Assembly (NCBI GenBank): GCA_017472365.1
Contig: JAFUQN010000150.1
Location: 1-52,073 of the forward strand
Length of the DNA stretch: 52,073 bases
Direction of reading: 5' to 3'
Source: Bacillota bacterium
Lineage (GTDB): Bacteria; Bacillota; Clostridia; Peptostreptococcales; Anaerovoracaceae
In this document: piece after piece, positions 1-8,492 of the stretch
How the letters are laid out: each line of letters opens with the position of its first letter
Position numbering within the stretch: position 1 is the first letter of the stretch
Program-made: the position numbers and the translations under genes
Notes under the pieces: generated by a model
The model's input: only the letters and a program-made list of their open reading frames with translations
What the model was told of the DNA's origin: nothing
The model's database searches: none

Positions 1-435
1 GAACGGTTCGATCATGGCGAGAACATCTGAAGGGATTCCCTTTCCGTCATAAATCCGCTCGATTGGCATGGTAATGTATTCAGAGAACGCTCCCTCTCTT
101 TGTACGCCCATGGTCTCGTTGGTCATGCAGCAGTTGAACATTCCACGTTCACAGGAATAGCAATGACCGCAGTTAAAATAGGGATTACATGTAACGATCA
201 TCCCCTCTTTCAGTCCGAGGTCATTTTCATCGATTTCCACGATCTGAGCAGAAAACTCATGACCAGGAACTCTGGGATAGCTGACGTAGGGAGACTTTCC
301 CTTGTAAGAAGACAAATCCGATCCACAGATACCGCCATACAGCAGTTTCAGCAGAACTTCACCCTCTTTTCTCACCGGCATTTCCTGTTCTTTAATAACG
401 ACCTTTCCGATTTCTTCGATACAAATGCTTTTCAT
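1..435 (-). CDS. Zinc-dependent alcohol dehydrogenase, MDR family (3' part cut by window edge)
   Basis: The visible 145 N-terminal residues match a zinc-binding medium-chain dehydrogenase. These enzymes oxidise alcohols or polyols with NAD(P) in the cytoplasm. The substrate cannot be told from this part. The catalytic-zinc region is present as GGICGSD near residue 35 and PGHEF near residue 57. The structural-zinc cysteine cluster follows (CGHCYSCERGMFNC, about residues 89-102). The Rossmann cofactor domain lies outside the window; the family is usually about 340 residues. The ATG at 435 follows GAGAGG at a good distance and sits one base after the stop of the methyltransferase gene, so this is probably the last visible gene of the tmk-holB-ricT operon. 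The link to that operon's functions is not obvious. Confidence 0.85.
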   Translation of the reverse strand, partial: MKSICIEEIGKVVIKEQEMPVRKEGEVLLKLLYGGICGSDLSSYKGKSPYVSYPRVPGHEFSAQIVEIDENDLGLKEGMIVTCNPYFNCGHCYSCERGMFNCCMTNETMGVQREGAFSEYITMPIERIYDGKGIPSDVLAMIEPF

Positions 436-436
436 C

Positions 437-1300
437 TTAGCACCTCTCATAGATTTCCATGATTTCTCGGCTGTACTGTCCATCATCTCCGTATACCGGA
501 AGCGTCGGCAGTACATTCAGTTCTGCCCCTCCGCCTTTTTTACAGCGGATCAGCATGATGTTCGGCACTTCTCCCAGGCGAGGAGCCACCATGCGAAGTT
601 CCTTTGGCTCCAGCTTAAATTCACGACAAGCCGCAATAATGTCCGCCAGGCGTGACGGACGATGAACCATGCAGAATTCTCCGCGTTCATCCAGTAAGCG
701 AGCCGCAGCCGCAACAAATTCTCTCACGCCGGCCGTCGTCTCATGTCTGGCAATCCGCTTCGCGTCATTATTACTCAAAAGCGCAGCCTTTCCGGCCATG
801 TACGGCGGATTGGTGGTAACAATTTGAAAACTTCCGGGTTTCAGAAATTCTGCTGCCTCTCCGTCGAGCTTTACTACAGGCCTTTTCCCAAGCTTCGATG
901 CAGCGATGGAAGCCACGTCGGTATTGACAAAAGCCAATCGGTCTTCCAGGCCATTCATCGTTCTCATACGCATGGCTCTGTCCCACGAATCGTATTGGAG
1001 CTCCACCCCGACGATCTGCTTTGCCTCCGTCTTGTGAGCCAGTACCAGCGGGACGATTCCCGTACCGGTCCCCAGATCACAGATCCGCTGACCCCGCCGG
1101 GAGTTCTTTGAGGCAAAATCCGCAAGAAGCACAGCGTCCACACCGTAACAAAACTCTTCCGGTTTTTGGATCAGGTGATAACCGCTGAACCCCGTGTCAT
1201 CCACGCGTTCTCCGTCTCTTAGCGGGACCTCATTTACAATACATTTGGAAAACGCCGGCAGTTCAGCCGGCGCATCATTTCGTTTCATGTTCTCATTCAT
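437..1300 (-). CDS. TrmN6-like SAM-dependent methyltransferase
   Basis: This 287-residue protein has a class I SAM-binding fold: motif I DLGTGTG at residues 75-81 and the N6-adenine or amino methyltransferase signature NPPY at 164-167. The N-terminal segment and GxDAxLL motif near residue 54 match the tRNA1(Val) A37 N6-methyltransferase (TrmN6/YfiC) and its Firmicutes relatives. The likely substrate is adenine in tRNA, which is an inference from the family. It starts three bases after ricT stops and follows holB and ricT, an order common in Firmicutes genomes. An inner ATG at residue 5 is possible, but GAAGG upstream fits the first ATG. The methyltransferase class is well supported; the exact target is less certain. 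Confidence 0.85.
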   Translation of the reverse strand: MNENMKRNDAPAELPAFSKCIVNEVPLRDGERVDDTGFSGYHLIQKPEEFCYGVDAVLLADFASKNSRRGQRICDLGTGTGIVPLVLAHKTEAKQIVGVELQYDSWDRAMRMRTMNGLEDRLAFVNTDVASIAASKLGKRPVVKLDGEAAEFLKPGSFQIVTTNPPYMAGKAALLSNNDAKRIARHETTAGVREFVAAAARLLDERGEFCMVHRPSRLADIIAACREFKLEPKELRMVAPRLGEVPNIMLIRCKKGGGAELNVLPTLPVYGDDGQYSREIMEIYERC

Positions 1301-1303
1301 GGA

Positions 1304-2218
1304 TCAATCCTTCAGAATTTCCTTGATTTCTTCCAGCAGCTGAGCATCGATTTCATCATCCTTTTCACGGTTTCTGCGACCCTTTTCGATGCGGCGGATT
1401 TCTTCCTTTTTAAAGGTGTAGAAGTCGGTGGACAGCTTTTCCGGATTATCGCCGTTCTTCTTTTCCAGAACGACACGGGTCTTGATCTTGTTTTCCAACA
1501 AGTTGGTTTCCACAACCACAGCCAGACCTTCCGGTGTCTTGATGTGTTCACCAACATCCGGCATTCCCTTCTTCAGCTGATGATATACATCGTTTTCATA
1601 CTTCAGACAGCACATCAAACGTCCGCAGATCCCGGAGATTTTAGTGGGATTCAGAGACAGATTCTGCACCTTTGCCATCTTGATGGATACCGGTTCGAAG
1701 TCCGGAAGCCAGCTGTGACAGCACAGGCATCTTCCGCAGCTGCCGATTCCGCCCATCATCTTTGCTTCATCGCGGACACCGATCTGACGCAGCTCGATGC
1801 GCATCTTGAATACGCCAGCCAGATCCTTGACCAGTTCACGGAAGTCCACACGGCCATCCGCAGTGAAATAGAAGATGATCTTACTGTTATCAAAAGTGTA
1901 TTCCACATCGATCAGCTTCATATCCAGCTTGTGCTTGTTGATCTTGTCCTGACACAGCTGTAATGCACGATTCTTCTTCTTCTGGTTTTCTGCATGCTGC
2001 TTGGCATCCTTCTCATCAGCGATACGGATGATCTTCTTCAGCGGAGATACCAGCTCACGTTCTTCCACTTCTTTTGTGGGCGCTGTGATAGTACCATATT
2101 CCATACCGCGCGCCGTTTCAACGATAACGTGATCTCCCACGTTCAGCTCCAGCTGATCGGGGTCAAAATAATATCCCTTGCCTGCGGACTTGAACCGCAC
2201 GCTTGCAACTTTAACCAT
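1304..2218 (-). CDS. ricT: PSP1-domain protein RicT (YaaT)
   Basis: This 304-residue protein carries the PSP1 domain, including the conserved cysteine-rich block GSCGRCLCCHSWL and a later GICGRLMCCLKYE. In Bacillus subtilis, RicT joins RicA and RicF in a complex that binds iron-sulfur clusters and helps RNase Y process mRNA. It also affects sporulation, biofilm and competence. The cysteines seen here are those expected to bind the clusters. I place the start at the second ATG (2218) because GGAGG lies five bases upstream of it. The ATG at 2230 would itself overlap this GGAGG and has no ribosome binding site. The tail is basic and lysine/glutamate rich. The gene sits between holB and trmN6-like, its usual neighbourhood. 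Confidence 0.92.
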   Translation of the reverse strand: MVKVASVRFKSAGKGYYFDPDQLELNVGDHVIVETARGMEYGTITAPTKEVEERELVSPLKKIIRIADEKDAKQHAENQKKKNRALQLCQDKINKHKLDMKLIDVEYTFDNSKIIFYFTADGRVDFRELVKDLAGVFKMRIELRQIGVRDEAKMMGGIGSCGRCLCCHSWLPDFEPVSIKMAKVQNLSLNPTKISGICGRLMCCLKYENDVYHQLKKGMPDVGEHIKTPEGLAVVVETNLLENKIKTRVVLEKKNGDNPEKLSTDFYTFKKEEIRRIEKGRRNREKDDEIDAQLLEEIKEILKD

Positions 2219-2234
2219 AACTTCCTCCATTGAT

Positions 2235-3134
2235 TTATTTTAACAGCATTCCCTTCAGCGCATACCCTGTATTGATATTGCGCTCCAGGTCCTGTCTGGC
2301 TTCTTCACAAGCTTCGATCGCATTGTAGATCGATTCTTTCCCGCAATTTCTTGCGATCTCTTTCAACTCTCTTGCCGACTGAGGCCAGCGGTTCTGTCCG
2401 CCTGCGCCCCCGGCAATCGCTCCGCCCGTCAGGGCTCCGCTCTGGTCATAGAGACTGATCATACAATCCCGTAACCAGATTTCCATGGCATCCAAAAACT
2501 CTGCAGCGGCCGTTTTGTCAGCCAGCGCCGGTTCCATGGCCTTCACCAGCTTATAAAACGGTTCTCCGTTGAGCCACTGTTCCCCCGTCTCTGCAGCCAC
2601 TATTTTAATATTCTCTTCCAGCTCTGTTCCCAGACTGTGAAGGCGGTACAAAATGCATCGTGAACGCACGGTCTGAGCCAGATGTTCCGAGTTCTCGGAT
2701 AATAACAGGATCACCGTTCCCGGTGCCGGTTCTTCCAGCGTTTTCAGTAAACGATTCTGCGCACGCAGCGTCATGGTATCGGCCTGTTCCACGATGACGA
2801 TGTTTCTGTTCCCCGCGTTGGGACGGTTGGCCAGACGACGCTGCATCTCTTCGATGGCTTCGTCCTTGATACTGTTTCCGTCCGCACTGACATAGAAGAT
2901 ATCTTCGTGATTATCGTGATCCACCTTCTGACACGTCACGCACAGATCGCAGCTGGTTCCGTCATTCTGCCTGTGCTCACAGATCACTGCCTTCACAAAT
3001 TCCCGGGCCAGGCGCAGCTTGTCCACGGAGGCATCTCCCTCCAGAATATACGCATGAGACACCACCTGCGTAGCCGCAGCTTCCTTCATTCTCTGAAGGA
3101 TCTGTGTGTTTCCTCTGATTTCCCGCAGCGACAT
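2235..3134 (-). CDS. holB: DNA polymerase III delta' subunit
   Basis: This 299-residue protein is the delta' subunit of the clamp loader, which opens the beta sliding clamp and loads it on DNA. It shows the AAA+ fold with a zinc-binding cysteine set (C-x8-C-x2-C-x2-C around residues 53-68), the segment IVIVEQADTM as Walker B-like region, LLKTLEEP, and the SRC motif that carries the arginine finger. The P-loop region (GDASVDK) is degenerate, as expected for delta', which does not hydrolyse ATP. Its start overlaps the tmk stop by one base (TAATG), pointing to translational coupling. The length is close to the family norm of 300-330. Confidence 0.92.
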   Translation of the reverse strand: MSLREIRGNTQILQRMKEAAATQVVSHAYILEGDASVDKLRLAREFVKAVICEHRQNDGTSCDLCVTCQKVDHDNHEDIFYVSADGNSIKDEAIEEMQRRLANRPNAGNRNIVIVEQADTMTLRAQNRLLKTLEEPAPGTVILLLSENSEHLAQTVRSRCILYRLHSLGTELEENIKIVAAETGEQWLNGEPFYKLVKAMEPALADKTAAAEFLDAMEIWLRDCMISLYDQSGALTGGAIAGGAGGQNRWPQSARELKEIARNCGKESIYNAIEACEEARQDLERNINTGYALKGMLLK

Positions 3135-3751
3135 TACAGCAGTTCCTCCATGCGTTTTACGATCACCTGATGGATCGCTTCGATGGTTCCGGAAGCATCG
3201 ATCCCGATGATGCGGTCTGGATAGTCACGTTCCAACGCCTTGTAACCTTCGTACACGCGCTCATGGAAGTCCAGCTTTTCCAGTTCCATGCGGTCGTTTT
3301 CCCTGCCGCTGATCCGGTTTTTTCCTTCAGAAGGCGCCAGTCTCATCAGAAAGGTCACATCTGGCCCCAGACCGTCCGTGGCAAACCGATTGATCACTTC
3401 GACACCTTCTCCCAGACCTCGGCCATAAGCCTGATATGCCATGGAAGAGTCAGTAAAGCGGTCACAGATGACCATGGTTCCTTCTGTTAGTGCCGGCTCA
3501 ATGACCTGAGCCACATGCTGGGCTCTAGCTGCAGCATAAAGCAGTGCTTCTGCTCTGGGATCCATTTCCTTATGCTCTTTATCTAAAATGATTTCTCTGA
3601 TTTTCTCACTGATGACGGTACCGCCCGGTTCTCTGGAAAGCACGCAGTGATGACCCTTTGCTTCAAGCCATTCTTTCAGCAGGTGGATCTGTGTCGTCTT
3701 TCCCGATCCGTCCGGTCCCTCAAAGGTGATGAACAAACCTCTCTTTTTCAT
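3134..3751 (-). CDS. tmk: Thymidylate kinase
   Basis: This 205-residue kinase phosphorylates dTMP to dTDP with ATP, an essential step in dTTP synthesis. The P-loop is GPDGSGKT at residues 12-19. The DRFTDSSMAYQ segment is the DR(Y/F) substrate-binding motif, and the SGRENDRME segment matches the lid. The start is placed at ATG 3751 because AAGGA lies six bases upstream; an in-frame TTG two codons earlier is less likely. The gene lies 11 bases downstream of a small membrane protein gene and overlaps holB by one base. The tmk-holB-ricT order is a known conserved cluster. Confidence 0.95.
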   Translation of the reverse strand: MKKRGLFITFEGPDGSGKTTQIHLLKEWLEAKGHHCVLSREPGGTVISEKIREIILDKEHKEMDPRAEALLYAAARAQHVAQVIEPALTEGTMVICDRFTDSSMAYQAYGRGLGEGVEVINRFATDGLGPDVTFLMRLAPSEGKNRISGRENDRMELEKLDFHERVYEGYKALERDYPDRIIGIDASGTIEAIHQVIVKRMEELL

Positions 3752-3761
3752 GATCAATCCT

Positions 3762-3959
3762 TTATCTCTTCTGAGTTCGTCCCGGTTTCTGGTCGAATCT
3801 CATTCGTGTATTATTGATTTTTTCGCGTTCTATCCGCGCTTCTTTCTCCCGATTCGCCTGTTCAAACACCTGATTCACGAGTCGGCTGAACAGGAAAAAT
3901 CCCAGAACCACAACGGGAATACAGAGCAATAGAACCAATGCAAGCTTCACGTAAAACAT
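3762..3959 (-). CDS. Small single-pass membrane protein, function unknown
   Basis: This 65-residue protein has one hydrophobic segment (about residues 5-25) followed by a strongly charged, probably helical tail rich in Glu, Arg and Lys, ending in a basic tract. No family is recognised. It is the first gene of the operon containing tmk, holB and ricT; the promoter lies 43-71 bases upstream. The start is set at the ATG at 3959. Longer in-frame versions starting from TTG at 4013 would have to include the -10 box itself, and a GTG at 3971 has its purine-rich stretch too close. It may be a small membrane anchor or scaffold, but nothing proves that. Confidence 0.6.
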   Translation of the reverse strand: MFYVKLALVLLLCIPVVVLGFFLFSRLVNQVFEQANREKEARIEREKINNTRMRFDQKPGRTQKR

Positions 3960-4001
3960 ATGAAATTCCACGCCCCCTTTTTCGCATAAAAATACAGAAT
4001 A

Positions 4002-4030
4002 ATTATAACACAAGTATTTCTTATGTGCAA
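4002..4030 (-). promoter_or_regulatory. Sigma-A promoter of the tmk-holB-ricT operon
   Basis: Reading leftward: TTGCAC (4030-4025), a 17-base spacer, then a perfect TATAAT (4007-4002) preceded by TGn, an extended -10 element. It lies 43 bases before the start of the small membrane protein gene. Confidence 0.75.
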
Positions 4031-4085
4031 AAACTAATTCTTGTAAGTTCTTCCTTTCTATTTCAACTTCAACACGACAAAAGAA

Positions 4086-4110
4086 AAAGACCGCCGGCGG
4101 CGGTCTTTTG
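4086..4110 (-). terminator. Rho-independent terminator after the mcrBC operon
   Basis: AAAAGACCGCC and GGCGGTCTTTT form an 11-bp perfect stem with a 3-base loop. On the minus strand the stem runs straight into TTTTTCTTT. It lies 18 bases after the stop of the last small gene of the mcrBC operon and separates it from the tmk operon promoter. Confidence 0.85.
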
Positions 4111-4128
4111 TCATATATCAGTTTTTCA

Positions 4129-4392
4129 TCAGTCGTGATGTTCCCGGATCTTTCTCATAACCCCGGTCTTCAGATTGATACAGAACTTCACATCGTTATG
4201 TTCCATCTGGAAAATAAAGTTTTCATGTTTTCCCTGGAACACCTTCTCCGTGATTTCCTGATCCATATCCACCAGACTCATTTTTACAGTACAGGTTTCG
4301 TCATCAGCATCGATCTGCGTCGGAACAAAAGTAATATCGTTCCAATGCTGGCCGTAGCCTATCAATTCGATCAGCTCTTTATGTATCTTCAT
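4129..4392 (-). CDS. Hypothetical protein, last gene of the mcrBC operon
   Basis: This 87-residue soluble, acidic protein is not recognised. It has no signal peptide or membrane segment; alternating charged and aromatic residues suggest a small beta-rich fold (for example MKIHKELIELIGYGQHWND at the start and ENFIFQMEHNDVKFCINL later). The start is placed at ATG 4392, with GGGAG eight bases upstream. It follows the DUF1810 gene by 13 bases and ends just before a strong terminator, so it belongs to the mcrB-mcrC transcription unit. A role beside the restriction system is possible only by position. Confidence 0.6.
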   Translation of the reverse strand: MKIHKELIELIGYGQHWNDITFVPTQIDADDETCTVKMSLVDMDQEITEKVFQGKHENFIFQMEHNDVKFCINLKTGVMRKIREHHD

Positions 4393-4405
4393 TTCATTTT
4401 CTCCC

Positions 4406-4810
4406 TTAAAGCAATTCCAACGTCTTTCGATCTTTTTCACCATCGAAAAACTTGTCCAGAACCTGCTGAAAAACGGTTTCTCCACCGACTTCCAGAAACA
4501 GCGTCATGGAAGATTTCAGTTTCAGATCGTCGGGATAGCCCATGACATACCCGGCATCACAGCTTTCCAGTTTCAACAGTTCCCCGCTGATTTCTCTCAG
4601 GCGCTGACCTAAAACAGGATGGGCCAGATACGCTTCTGCTTCTTCACGTCCCTCGATCCCATAATATTTCGCCGTAGAGCTGTATCCCAGTCCCTTCAGC
4701 TGCGGAAAGATATACCACATCCAATGACTCATTTTCTGACCATACCGGATCTCGCTGAGCGCCGTTTTGTAACTGCGTTCCTGCGCTTCCAAAAATCGTT
4801 CCAATCCCAT
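4406..4810 (-). CDS. DUF1810 family protein
   Basis: This 134-residue protein matches DUF1810, a small cytoplasmic family without firm biochemical function. The diagnostic start is MGLERFLEAQERSY, followed by GQKMSHWMWYIFPQ near residue 28, then YGIEGREEAEAYLAHPVLG and the SSMTLF segment. Length is normal for the family (about 140). AAAGGGG five bases before the ATG at 4810 supports the start. It is the fourth gene of the mcrBC operon. Whether it takes part in defence is unknown. Confidence 0.85.
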   Translation of the reverse strand: MGLERFLEAQERSYKTALSEIRYGQKMSHWMWYIFPQLKGLGYSSTAKYYGIEGREEAEAYLAHPVLGQRLREISGELLKLESCDAGYVMGYPDDLKLKSSMTLFLEVGGETVFQQVLDKFFDGEKDRKTLELL

Positions 4811-4848
4811 AAGTTCCCCTTTCTCCGGAAATCCGCTTCCGTTGCAAC

Positions 4849-5076
4849 TTACTCTTCGATGGAAGCAAAGCGCGGGACGCGCTGATTGCCCACTGTGACT
4901 TCCTCGTTCCACATGGATGCCGGACGTACCCAGATACCACCGTCACCGTACAAGGCCTTGTAAACTACCATTTCCTCCAGCGTTTCGGAATGGAGAGCCA
5001 TACCGATTACCTCGTATTCATTGCCTTTGTAGTGGCGGTACTTCCCTGGTTTGATATTATAAATTGTTGGCTTCAT
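4849..5076 (-). CDS. DUF1653 family protein
   Basis: This 75-residue protein is a clear DUF1653 member: PGKYRHYKGNEYEVIGMALHSE near the N-terminus and the VVYKALYGDGGIWVRP core. The family is common in bacteria as a small SH3-like beta protein of unknown function. Its ATG overlaps the mcrC stop by four bases (ATGA), so translation is probably coupled to mcrC. This makes it more likely to be a true partner in the operon than a chance neighbour. Confidence 0.88.
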   Translation of the reverse strand: MKPTIYNIKPGKYRHYKGNEYEVIGMALHSETLEEMVVYKALYGDGGIWVRPASMWNEEVTVGNQRVPRFASIEE

Positions 5077-6152
5077 AGTTCTTCTCCAAAATAGTTGATG
5101 ACGATATCATCCAGCTGCTTTTTGATTTTGTCAAACTCCTGATTCAAATCCAGAGATTTGACACTGATTTGGTTTCCGCTCATCTGATAGATCTTATCCG
5201 GTTTTTGCTTTTCATCTGTCATTGCATATAAAAGCATACCTGAAACCCGGTAGGGCTGTTCCTCTTCTCCCTGTCGTCTCCGCGTATCATTTTCAAGCCA
5301 TAGTTCATATTCTTTATTCTTCACATACGTAAAAATCTGGTACAAATTGGCCGAACGATTTGTTTGATTTCCAAACTGATTCGTCTGAAGAGCCTTATCA
5401 TAATACTTCGTATCGATGATCAGAGTTTTTCCCTGGTATGTCAACGTAATATCGCTCACCATTTTAGGAAGTAACCCTTCTTCCGACCCTTGATCCAGCT
5501 GCCATTTGATCTGTCGCGCTTTCGGCTTCAGCTTCGGGAACCTCTTCTGATAATACTTGGTAACAAAGTTCTGATACAACGCTGGCATCCGTTCCACAGA
5601 GAAATCCATCAGACGATTTGCACCTTCCGATTGTGTCTGAAGAAGCTCATGAACGATTTGATAGCACGTGGAAACTAACAGCTGATAACTCTGGTTGTTC
5701 CGATCATACCGCTGGTTCCACTGAACCGTATGGAGATCCAGCGATTTCACCTCTCCAAAGTATACCAACAGCTTTCTGATACGCAGCTTCCGTTCTCTCG
5801 AAATCTTGGATTTCAGCAGCAGCTCCATTGTGGATTTCACAATCTGATTCAGGTAATAATCCACGGAAAAATCATCAAAATCGCATACCAGCCTCTGCCG
5901 TATCATGCTCTGCTGCTTGATCGAATCACTGATTTTTATTTTTCCTCTTGGAGAAGACAATGCATCGCTGCGAGTTACATAAGACCGTCCCAGTCCACGT
6001 CTCAACTGCGAAGAAACGCCCAAAATCAATATTTCTGCACAGAGTTCAGTGACATCCTCGAATTCTTCCGTCGCCACATTCCGATAACATTGTTTCTGAA
6101 GCTCTTCCACGGAGTAGGATAACATATGATAAATGTTTTTAACTTTTATCAT
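5073..6152 (-). CDS. mcrC: McrC-like nuclease subunit of type IV restriction system
   Basis: This 359-residue protein matches the McrC/5-methylcytosine restriction component. McrC supplies the endonuclease that cuts DNA carrying modified cytosine once the McrB GTPase motor is engaged. The C-terminal half has the PD-(D/E)XK core: an Asp in MVSDITL (about residue 230) and IDTKYYD about 12 residues later give the D...DxK active site. The N-terminal half is the region expected to contact McrB. It begins two bases after the mcrB stop, the standard gene order. Nothing looks truncated, so the system appears intact. Confidence 0.9.
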   Translation of the reverse strand: MIKVKNIYHMLSYSVEELQKQCYRNVATEEFEDVTELCAEILILGVSSQLRRGLGRSYVTRSDALSSPRGKIKISDSIKQQSMIRQRLVCDFDDFSVDYYLNQIVKSTMELLLKSKISRERKLRIRKLLVYFGEVKSLDLHTVQWNQRYDRNNQSYQLLVSTCYQIVHELLQTQSEGANRLMDFSVERMPALYQNFVTKYYQKRFPKLKPKARQIKWQLDQGSEEGLLPKMVSDITLTYQGKTLIIDTKYYDKALQTNQFGNQTNRSANLYQIFTYVKNKEYELWLENDTRRRQGEEEQPYRVSGMLLYAMTDEKQKPDKIYQMSGNQISVKSLDLNQEFDKIKKQLDDIVINYFGEEL

Positions 6153-6154
6153 CT

Positions 6155-8335
6155 TTATTCTTCCTCTTCATCCTCTTCTGTTCTGTCTTCTTCATCGTCC
6201 TGGATACCCTGTAACACCTTTTCCGGATGTTTTAACGCACACTTCAGCTTTTCATGCCACTTTTTTGCTTTATCCAGATCGTCGAACCAGTATTCTTCCA
6301 GCATCGGGACCAGTTCGAATTCGACGATATCGTCCAGCCATTCGTCCGTGATCCGGCTTCTGAGCCATTCTTTTTCTGTTCCGTTTTCCTTTTCTTTTTC
6401 CGGAACATTAATGACAAAATAGCTGTGGCCGATGCGGAAGCCACGGCCTAACGCAGGATCAGTTTCAATCGCCTTATTCAATTTCTTGATCGTCAAGATC
6501 AGTGCATTGAACTTGGGATTATCAACATCCTTCAGATAATTATTAAACTGCTTTTTATCAAAGGCCGGTTCCACTTCATAGAACACAAAACGTCTTCTCA
6601 GCGCGTAGTCCATCATGGCCAGGCTTCGGTCTGCTGTATTCATCATACCGATGATATGTACATTGCTCGGTACCGAGAACTTCTCATCTACATACAATAA
6701 TCCCAGCTCTGTTCCACGTTTATCGTTCTCAATCAGCATAAACAATTCACCGAAAATCTTGCTGAGATTTCCGCGGTTGATTTCATCGATGATGAAGAAA
6801 TACTCATTGTTTGTACTGTTCAGATCCTTCTGAGCACGCTTACAGAATTTATAGAACGGTCCTCTTTCGGTTTTAAATCCCTTTTCTGTGGGACGATACC
6901 CTACAATGAAATCTTCATAGGAATAGCTCTGATGGAACTGGATCATTTCCACGCGATCCACATTCTTTTCTTTCAGCATGGAATACGCCAGTCTCTTCGC
7001 CATGAAGGTTTTTCCCACGCCGGGTGCCCCTTGTAAAATAATATTCTTTTTCGCACGCAGCAGTTTCACCAGGCGATCATACTGCGCTTCATCCATGTAG
7101 ACCTCGTCCAGAAAATCTTTTTTCCCATATTCGTCATATTTTCTCTGGATTTTTTCTTCCGATTTATCAGTGTACAGTTTTTTCAACGTTTCGACATCGC
7201 CGGTCAGAGAGGTGATATCCAGAAGATTTGCATCACCAAAATCGGTTTCAATCGTCTTTTTTTCACTGGCTGTCCACTTTACATTGTGAAGATGTCTTCC
7301 TGTATCACCGGTTTCATCGTAGACGTAATCGGTTTCGACGATGCCCTTCCCGAGGATCGTATTTTTTCCCTCTTTTACGAACACCACATCGCCGCTCTTC
7401 ATTTCATTTGCATACAGCCACAATTCAATCGCCTCTGCATTAAATGTTTCGTCGGATCCGGTTACTTCCTGCAGTTTTCCGCGGATTTCATCGGTGTTTT
7501 CATACTGACTCAGATCATCAAGGGCGTTCCATCCCATGTCCACGACACCATCCCGCAGCAGTTCCTCCCAGGAAATACTGGAAACAGCCGGGGAATACAG
7601 CCAATACTTCTCTTTTCTAACGCCATCATCCATGACATTAGCCACTTCATTTTTCGGCTTTTTCGGATTCGTTTTCCAGGAGCGGTAAATCATTTCAATG
7701 GTTTCTTCATCAAACACCAGATTTTTCGCCTTATCCGTCAAAGTCCAAACTCCACGGATTTCTTTGTCAATGATCCCGGCCTGAGCCAGATACCCTCTCG
7801 CAAAGTCCACTTCATTCTGGAACAAATTGATATTACTCTTTCCACGGGTCAGTTTCAGATATTCTTCGTCCGGATTTACATCTTCAATGATCTGCTTTTT
7901 CACCTCATCCGGCTTCGCCGCACCGCCGAGCTTTCTTAAAGCTTCCACGATAGGCTGACACCAGCGCAAAATATCTTCCGTACTCTTACTTCTTCCCTTT
8001 TTGGAAGTTTTCGGAGTCTTTTCCTTAGTGTTTTCGATTTCAATTACTTTCTGTCGGAACTCGTCATCGATTTTAATATCCTGTCCGCCATCCGCCAGCT
8101 TCCATACGCCATATTCACTTCCGTCCATGATACCGCCTTCGATCAAGTACTGGCGCGCCCAAGATACCTTGACCTCCAGTGTACGTTCGCTCTCAACCAG
8201 AGCATCTCCCACCAGTTCTCGCACCTTTGCAATGACGTCCTTTCTTTTTGCAGAACCGCCCAGTTCAGCTAACGCATCCTTCAGCAGTTCCATATATTCC
8301 ATACCTAACAGATGTAAATCTTCTCTTTCGCTCAT
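6155..8335 (-). CDS. mcrB: McrB-like GTPase with duplicated winged-helix and EVE-like domains
   Basis: This 726-residue protein is the motor and recognition subunit of a type IV restriction system. The C-terminal third is the McrB AAA+ GTPase: Walker A GAPGVGKT, Walker B FFIIDEINRGNL, and the MNTADRSL sensor segment. In front of it lies an EVE/PUA-like domain (about residues 240-375, including SGDVVFVKEGKN), a fold that binds modified bases. The N-terminus holds two Mrr-N-like winged-helix repeats (about 8-78 and 120-212), both ending in a GVW-L pattern. The start at ATG 8335 has AAGGAG seven bases upstream. An upstream in-frame extension would run through the promoter. Targets are probably modified phage or plasmid DNA. 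Confidence 0.9.
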   Translation of the reverse strand: MSEREDLHLLGMEYMELLKDALAELGGSAKRKDVIAKVRELVGDALVESERTLEVKVSWARQYLIEGGIMDGSEYGVWKLADGGQDIKIDDEFRQKVIEIENTKEKTPKTSKKGRSKSTEDILRWCQPIVEALRKLGGAAKPDEVKKQIIEDVNPDEEYLKLTRGKSNINLFQNEVDFARGYLAQAGIIDKEIRGVWTLTDKAKNLVFDEETIEMIYRSWKTNPKKPKNEVANVMDDGVRKEKYWLYSPAVSSISWEELLRDGVVDMGWNALDDLSQYENTDEIRGKLQEVTGSDETFNAEAIELWLYANEMKSGDVVFVKEGKNTILGKGIVETDYVYDETGDTGRHLHNVKWTASEKKTIETDFGDANLLDITSLTGDVETLKKLYTDKSEEKIQRKYDEYGKKDFLDEVYMDEAQYDRLVKLLRAKKNIILQGAPGVGKTFMAKRLAYSMLKEKNVDRVEMIQFHQSYSYEDFIVGYRPTEKGFKTERGPFYKFCKRAQKDLNSTNNEYFFIIDEINRGNLSKIFGELFMLIENDKRGTELGLLYVDEKFSVPSNVHIIGMMNTADRSLAMMDYALRRRFVFYEVEPAFDKKQFNNYLKDVDNPKFNALILTIKKLNKAIETDPALGRGFRIGHSYFVINVPEKEKENGTEKEWLRSRITDEWLDDIVEFELVPMLEEYWFDDLDKAKKWHEKLKCALKHPEKVLQGIQDDEEDRTEEDEEEE

Positions 8336-8384
8336 GGTCCTTCTCCTTTGATGTAAAGCCACAGCCCCTATTGCTGTCAGCAAT

Positions 8385-8413
8385 ATTATACTATTTCTAA
8401 CCCGTAAAAACAA
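8385..8413 (-). promoter_or_regulatory. Promoter of the mcrBC operon
   Basis: Leftward TTGTTT (8413-8408), a 17-base spacer and a perfect TATAAT (8390-8385). A small inverted repeat, ACAGC-N7-GCTGT (8361-8377), lies just downstream in the leader. Confidence 0.7.
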
Positions 8414-8432
8414 TCTAACACATTGACCACCG

Positions 8433-8461
8433 TTGATTTTCGCAGGTCACCGCAGTATACT
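8433..8461 (+). promoter_or_regulatory. Promoter of ogt
   Basis: Rightward TTGATT (8433-8438), 17-base spacer, TATACT (8456-8461). The start codon follows 31 bases later. It is back to back with the mcrB promoter, with about 20 bp between their -35 boxes. Confidence 0.65.
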
Positions 8462-8492
8462 TTTTTTAATATCATTTTCGAAAGGATCTGTT

